A stretch of DNA of 64,000 nt from Gibbula magus (taxonomy: Eukaryota > Mollusca > Gastropoda > Trochida > Trochidae). The notes below the pieces were generated by a model. The model made no database searches. It saw nothing but the letters and a program-made list of their open reading frames with translations, and had not been told where the DNA came from. Location of the stretch: NCBI GenBank assembly GCA_936450465.1, contig OW388291.1, forward strand, positions 33,518,656-33,582,655. Reading direction: 5' to 3'. This document shows positions 58,993-64,000 of the stretch, in pieces; position 1 is the first letter of the stretch; each line of letters starts with the position of its first letter. The position numbers and the translations under genes are program-made.

Positions 58993-61859
58993 TTACGAAG
59001 CATATCGTTTTACATTCATTTTGAACAACAGAAAGGAAAATGAGTGAATTGCATATAACTTTCCCTAACTTGAACATTACATGAATATTATATTATCATT
59101 TATAACCCGTAACATGGCACTATATTAAAAGGTAATGAACTCAACTTCTTTCCTCCCTAAATCTCCTTACTTCTATTGAATGCGTGTAAGAGAATCAATG
59201 TACTTGCCGAAATAGAGACATATATATATGCTGCATGCCTTTTTACAGTTTACAGGAAAGCAAATTGTGTTATACCTATAAGCAGTAGAGCGTGTAGTGC
59301 CAACCATAGATGCTTGTAAATGATTGTCGATTATGTGGAGAGGACTTCTATAGGTTGTATAACTTGTGCCTAATCCATTTCTTAAATGAATAAAATATGT
59401 TTTCAATCAATTGTAAATGAGTGTCCGTGTTACGACTTGGGTTCCTTATTAAGAAGAATTTATTTCAAGTTTCAGGCCACAGGCCCATAGAACATACATA
59501 TGATACAAAATTCATACAATTATTTAAAACAATAAATATTACATCACTTATTGTTGAATGACTCTAGCAGTTTAAAAGCATGAAAAAGATATTCCGAGAG
59601 TTGTGTAACAGTATGTTTACATTTAGCAGACATTAAATTTACAAATTTGTCATACGATGGATTGACATACAAATATAAACATCTATAAACGTAAGTCTCA
59701 AATTTGAATAAGTATTACAAATTAAAACAAAATGATATACGTTTTCAATACAATCAAGACCTAATCGTTGCTACTGTGAGCATAATCTTTTGGCTTTTAC
59801 GATATTATTATGACGTCCAGTTTCAATCTTTAATTTATGGCAACTGCATCGGAATCTTGTTAGAGTTTCTCTGAAGACCTTGATATCACAGGCCCTCGGG
59901 TCATTGCTTTTCACACTATTAAAGAAAATAATATAAAAAAAAATATAGACTTATGTACATTCTGAGGGAGTAAAAATCGGGGGTCATCTCAAACCTTTTC
60001 TTCTTCTTTTTTTTCTTTTTTAATAGTGTGACAATTGTGTGCCTCGCTAGGAACCACTTTTAGAAGAACCACGAGTTCTAAGTTTATTCAACACGTTATG
60101 ATTGACAATGTGTGTAATCACATATAGTAGCAAACAAGTTACCCAAAGGCAGCGATACGATAACATGTTTATATCATTTTTCCCCATTGTAGATAATATC
60201 CAAAGTAGAGGGCGAATCACCAATATCAACAAATACCAACCATTGTTTCATCGTGTTGTTTCATGCCTTAAGATTTACTGAAGGGTTCAAATTGGAGAGG
60301 ACATACATGTATAATATTGTTAAAAAGGGCCATTTTCAAAATAATGTGAATATAAGAATTTACAGAATCCTACACTGTGGTTTACCGTTCTGTTTTAAGT
60401 GAAAACTAACATAACTATAAGATTAGTAGATGTTTAGATGTAAGCAAATATGACACTAATTATGGTAATTCTGATTTAGATGAAGATGAAATCCCAGTTA
60501 TAACTTCGAATTTATAGGAATGCTGGCACTATGGTGATGGAATGCGCTTCTGAGACAATATGCTTTTGTAAAGCCATATAGCGAGCGAAGTGATTTTGGT
60601 ACTCCATAGTTTGGTATCTTATAAGCGCCGAAAGACATTTTGTAAGGAACCCTTCATTTCCATGTCTTTTCCTTCGAATTTTGACTTTAAATCTTTGTTA
60701 GGGTAAACAAGAACAAAGACATCTTTTTCCAAAAATAATTAGCGCACACTGCTAATCGGATTTCGTTTGAAGTAATATTAGATCATTCGGAATTTCGCGA
60801 ATCAGTACAACAGCGCAGAGCTTCAGGCACGACAGTGGTCGGGGATTAACACTCCAGCCTTGGCGCTAAAACATTAATGAATCTAAACGCATTAATTGCC
60901 CCTGCACTCAAGATTAACTAACGCAAAGAGTCGAACAGTCCAGCCAAATTAATCTCTATTTGACCAAATGTCACAACCGCCATGCCTCCGTCTCCCCTCC
61001 GGCGTATTCAAGGGGGATGTCCCTCCCTCTGTGCTCTAAGACTTTAGTTACGCGCCAGAGCTCCAGGAATTCCGCCAGCTTTTATCACAACAAATACGCG
61101 GAAAAGACAGACCCGTTTCCTGAGTTTCTAACGCTGCGCAGCGTAACAAACGCAGGGAACCAGGCTAAGAAAAGATAAACAGATGTACCTCTGTAATTAG
61201 AGAGCGGTGTTGAAAACCAACTCCTGACCGCCATTAGAAGGATTCGGATAATATCAGTGCTGTCATGAAGTTTGAGGCAATAGTGGAATCTCATTGTTAA
61301 AACTCCCTTGGTGAGAGAACTTGACACCGTTGGTGCCATGTCGGGGTTCTTTGTACCCCCAGGCTTGTATTCGAAGAGCGTTAAGATTTTCCTTGACTGT
61401 AACACAATCCCTCTACGTGACTATTTGAATTTTGGTTTGCAACACAAATTAACTTTTAATCATCGCCATGGAAGAAGAGAATGAAAGTTCTGTAAATCAG
61501 ATTCCGGTGGATGTGAGATGAAGAAATCAATAAGACACGTGCATGAATCATATTGCACCACACACATAGTAAGCATGTCCTCCTTTACCGTTAGTCCTCG
61601 CCGTACACATTCAATTACTTTTATCTGTTGGAAGAGGCCTAATTTAACCATTTACATTATGTACAGACAGTATGTATACCAGTCTGTAGCATTGAGTCGC
61701 TATTGGGCCATTCTTAACGTTTTCAAGAGTTACTTATTTAGCTCATCAGGACTAAAGCCAGATGGCCTTATAGCATGAGTCACAGTCCGTCGTCCGTAAA
61801 CTTAACTTAAGCCTCGATGGGCCTATGACCCGGCATGGTGTTCGACGTCAGTCACCTCA

Positions 61860-62540
61860 ACAATTTGCTTTTTCGACCTCTTCTAAAGACCCCGGCTCTA
61901 GGAAGTTTAACCTTTATGTACATGCTCCTAGCTTAGCCTATATTATTGTAACTTTGGTGAATCTATTTCCTATAATAATGCATGGTCACAGGTTCCACGA
62001 CATCATGTTTTCATCTTCTTCGAAACGAAAAGCCATAGGAAAGCTGAAATATTGTGTAAAGACTCCTTGAACAATAAGATTATAAAGTGTAAATGTGGTA
62101 ACCCTGTGGTCCTTATTTTGGGGCATAAAGGTCATTGCTTAAATCATGTTGCCATCTTCTTCAGAAGCTCTAGACAGCTGGAATCTCGGGAATTTACATC
62201 CTCAGCCATTGAGCTCGTAAATTGTAAATTTGCAGGGACCATGTCCAAGAAAGCTGAAATTTTGTGTTCAGACTCTTCGGCCAATGATGATTGATATGAT
62301 TATATTATACGTTTGGCGACTCAAACGGTGTTACCCCATAAAAACAATATGTCTTCTTCTAAACAACTAAGCACTAGAAAGCTGAACTCTTTTGTACACC
62401 TTGACAGACGGGGATTATAATTTGTAGGTTTGGTGACTATGGCCCAAAATAAGGATATCAGAGGACACTCCCTTGAAACCAATTTTTCTTTCTTTTTTAA
62501 AAACTAAAAGCCTTAGAAAGTGTTTATGTTTTTCACGCTT
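61860..62540. repeat. Degenerate tandem repeat, 'GAAAGCTGAA' units
   Basis: Three units carry AGGAAAGCTGAAATATTGTG (62038), AAGAAAGCTGAAATTTTGTG (62247) and AGAAAGCTGAACTCTTTTG (62378). Each is followed by a short GACTC/CTTGA block and preceded by a TCTTCTTC run. Likely an old satellite-like array. Confidence 0.45.
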
Positions 62541-64000
62541 CCTTTGGTTAACAATAAATTGTGCGGATAAAGTTTTAAAATCTAATTAAATTACAAACTC
62601 GAATTAACAGCAATGTAATCGTTGTTCAAAGAATCCGTTGACAAACGCTTGTCGGTATTCTTGGCTGTTTATTAACGAGACTTGACTTGTCTTACACGAG
62701 TTCACTCGAAACACGTCCATTTCGAAATTAATTGGGAGGGCAACTGAAGTTTAAGTTTTGAATAATTGACCCATCGCATGTTGCAAATCTCGAATGTATT
62801 GATGATGATAGACTGAGTTTTAATACATGATCTTATCGAGAGCCCAGTGAAATCTAAATCTTGGACAAATTAATTTTAAACTTTTAAACTTTTTATCATT
62901 TTAAATTTTTAACAGTTATCTTATGGTGAATGAACTAATCATCAAAAATTATCTTTGTACAAAAATGAATATCGTGATATTCAAAGATGGCTGTATGTTT
63001 AAAATGTTTGTAAAAGTGAAGTTTTCCCTGGTTTCATATTTAATTCATTACAAAATATTTGTAAACGCGAACTTGTTAAGCCTATCACTTATGTTCATAT
63101 TTAATGAATTAAAATATATATGTATGAGTTAACTAATTTGTTTTTTTTTAAAGATTACCATGTTTAATTAATCAACAACAAAAAATTGCAACGAAAAATG
63201 AACTACTTTGATTACAAAATGTTAAAAAAGTGACGAAGTTGTTGTTTTACAAATACATGTCTAAAAGTGAAATTGTTTTCTTAAACAGATTACCATGTTT
63301 AATTACTACAAAACAGATGCATTCTGAAAGTTTGTTCATCTAGTGTCGTATATCATGCAAATATAAAGTAAATCAAATCAATGGAATTACATAAAATACA
63401 ATGACAAAGAACATATATATAATCATCATCAGACGTATCAAGTGATCGTCACGTCAGCGGTGAAAGTTTTCGAACTTTAGCATACTAAAATCAGAATGGG
63501 TAAAACTGTGAAAATTATAAATTTATACATTCCGAATAAAAGTGTCCCTATCGATCAAATGAGAACAAATTCATCGCAATTCCATTGTATGCGTATAAGA
63601 AGGAATACATGATACATGATTGACCAAGATGAGCACTTACTGAATATTTTACAGAAGAAAATAAACAACTTAAGTTTTTTAAAGTTTGACTTCAGCCAAA
63701 ATTGTTATTGTTGACTTTGAGGTATACAATTCATGGAACATTCAACTGTCTTCTTATTAAGCGAATATACAAAATGATCGGGCGAGTTTTCGCGTTGATA
63801 CGATGATGCAAAGACATCCCAAATTACATGATATTTGCACTAAGACATACACACGTAGGTGAACAAACTTTCGAGATGCAGCTGTAGATAAGCAAAGTAT
63901 TGTTTGTATAATGGAATGCAATCTTAAGTTGTCATTAAGTTGTTCTTTATCGTCTTTATTGCGTGTGGTAATTGAATATTGCCTAAATGATGGTTATATT

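Larger units (their letters stand above)
50848..64000. other. Gene-poor region downstream of TSSK with candidate conserved islands
   Basis: No credible coding gene. Open frames are short and unlike known proteins. Named repeats are listed separately. Higher-complexity islands stand out from AT-rich surroundings at about 53880-54700, 55770-56000, 58260-58440 and 60770-61150, with motifs such as CAATTAATGGC, CATTAATGAATC and GCATTAATTGCCC (homeodomain-type cores). The stretch 62560-64000, and 59050-60770 apart from short AT-rich runs, shows nothing I can name. Confidence 0.5.

Noticed and set aside
58748..59047. 99-codon frame with a matching antisense frame
   Set aside because: Both arise from the palindrome at 58877-58992, which reads similarly on the two strands.
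61085..61405. 106-codon minus frame in a higher-GC island
   Set aside because: No domain or start context, and the overlapping plus frame is equally open; more likely a non-coding island.

Overview
The window is nuclear DNA from an AT-rich animal genome with long introns. The best guess is a mollusc or another lophotrochozoan. The gene content (a cilia/sperm-type WD40 protein and two TSSK kinases), GT-AG introns and dense short transposons fit this. So do tRNA-derived SINEs with a 'TTTAACGCCGCTTTC'-like tail and GACGGACAGACGG-type runs, which I associate with molluscan DNA. There are no bacterial features, CRISPR arrays or rRNA genes. Species cannot be told from the sequence. All exon borders were read by eye.

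Region 1 (1-27.7 kb, + strand): the 3' part of a WD40-repeat gene of the WDR64/WDR49/EFCAB8/WDY type. I traced 22 exons from 93 to a TAA at 27671-27673. They join in one open frame of 841 residues; the N-terminus lies upstream of the window. Its introns hold many mobile elements. The largest is a 6.1 kb piggyBac element (9165-15304) with TTAA flanks, matching terminal repeats and an apparently intact 677-residue transposase. There are also TTAA MITEs, a hAT-like MITE with a perfect 8-bp duplication, hairpin (foldback) elements, a Crypton/DUF3504-like relic and SINEs.

Region 2 (27.7-38.7 kb): intergenic, with no host gene I can recognise. It is a graveyard of foldback and MITE elements, many carrying the CRE palindrome TGACGTCA. 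At 35.8-37.2 kb a TA-flanked element contains two later insertions. One is a 579-bp element with about 95-bp terminal repeats and a 10-bp duplication, carrying what looks like the first exon of a RecQ-like helicase.

Region 3 (38.7-50.9 kb): two testis-specific serine kinase (TSSK) genes head to head. The minus-strand gene has one exon (370 aa, TSSK4-like). The plus-strand gene has four exons (358 aa, TSSK1/2-like) and a 6.9 kb first intron full of transposons. They share a 207-bp promoter interval with two TGACGTCA sites, as expected if CREB/CREM drives both. Introns of the plus-strand gene also hold a MITE-joined fragment of a FEN1-like domain gene and a Tc1/mariner pseudogene.

Region 4 (50.9-64 kb): gene-poor. 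It holds several foldback elements and a few higher-complexity islands with homeodomain-type TAAT motifs that could be conserved enhancers of a gene outside the window.

No wholly new multi-gene system is evident. The strongest leads are the repeat-module architecture of the piggyBac element, the helicase-exon capture, and the link between CRE palindromes, foldback elements and the divergent TSSK promoter.
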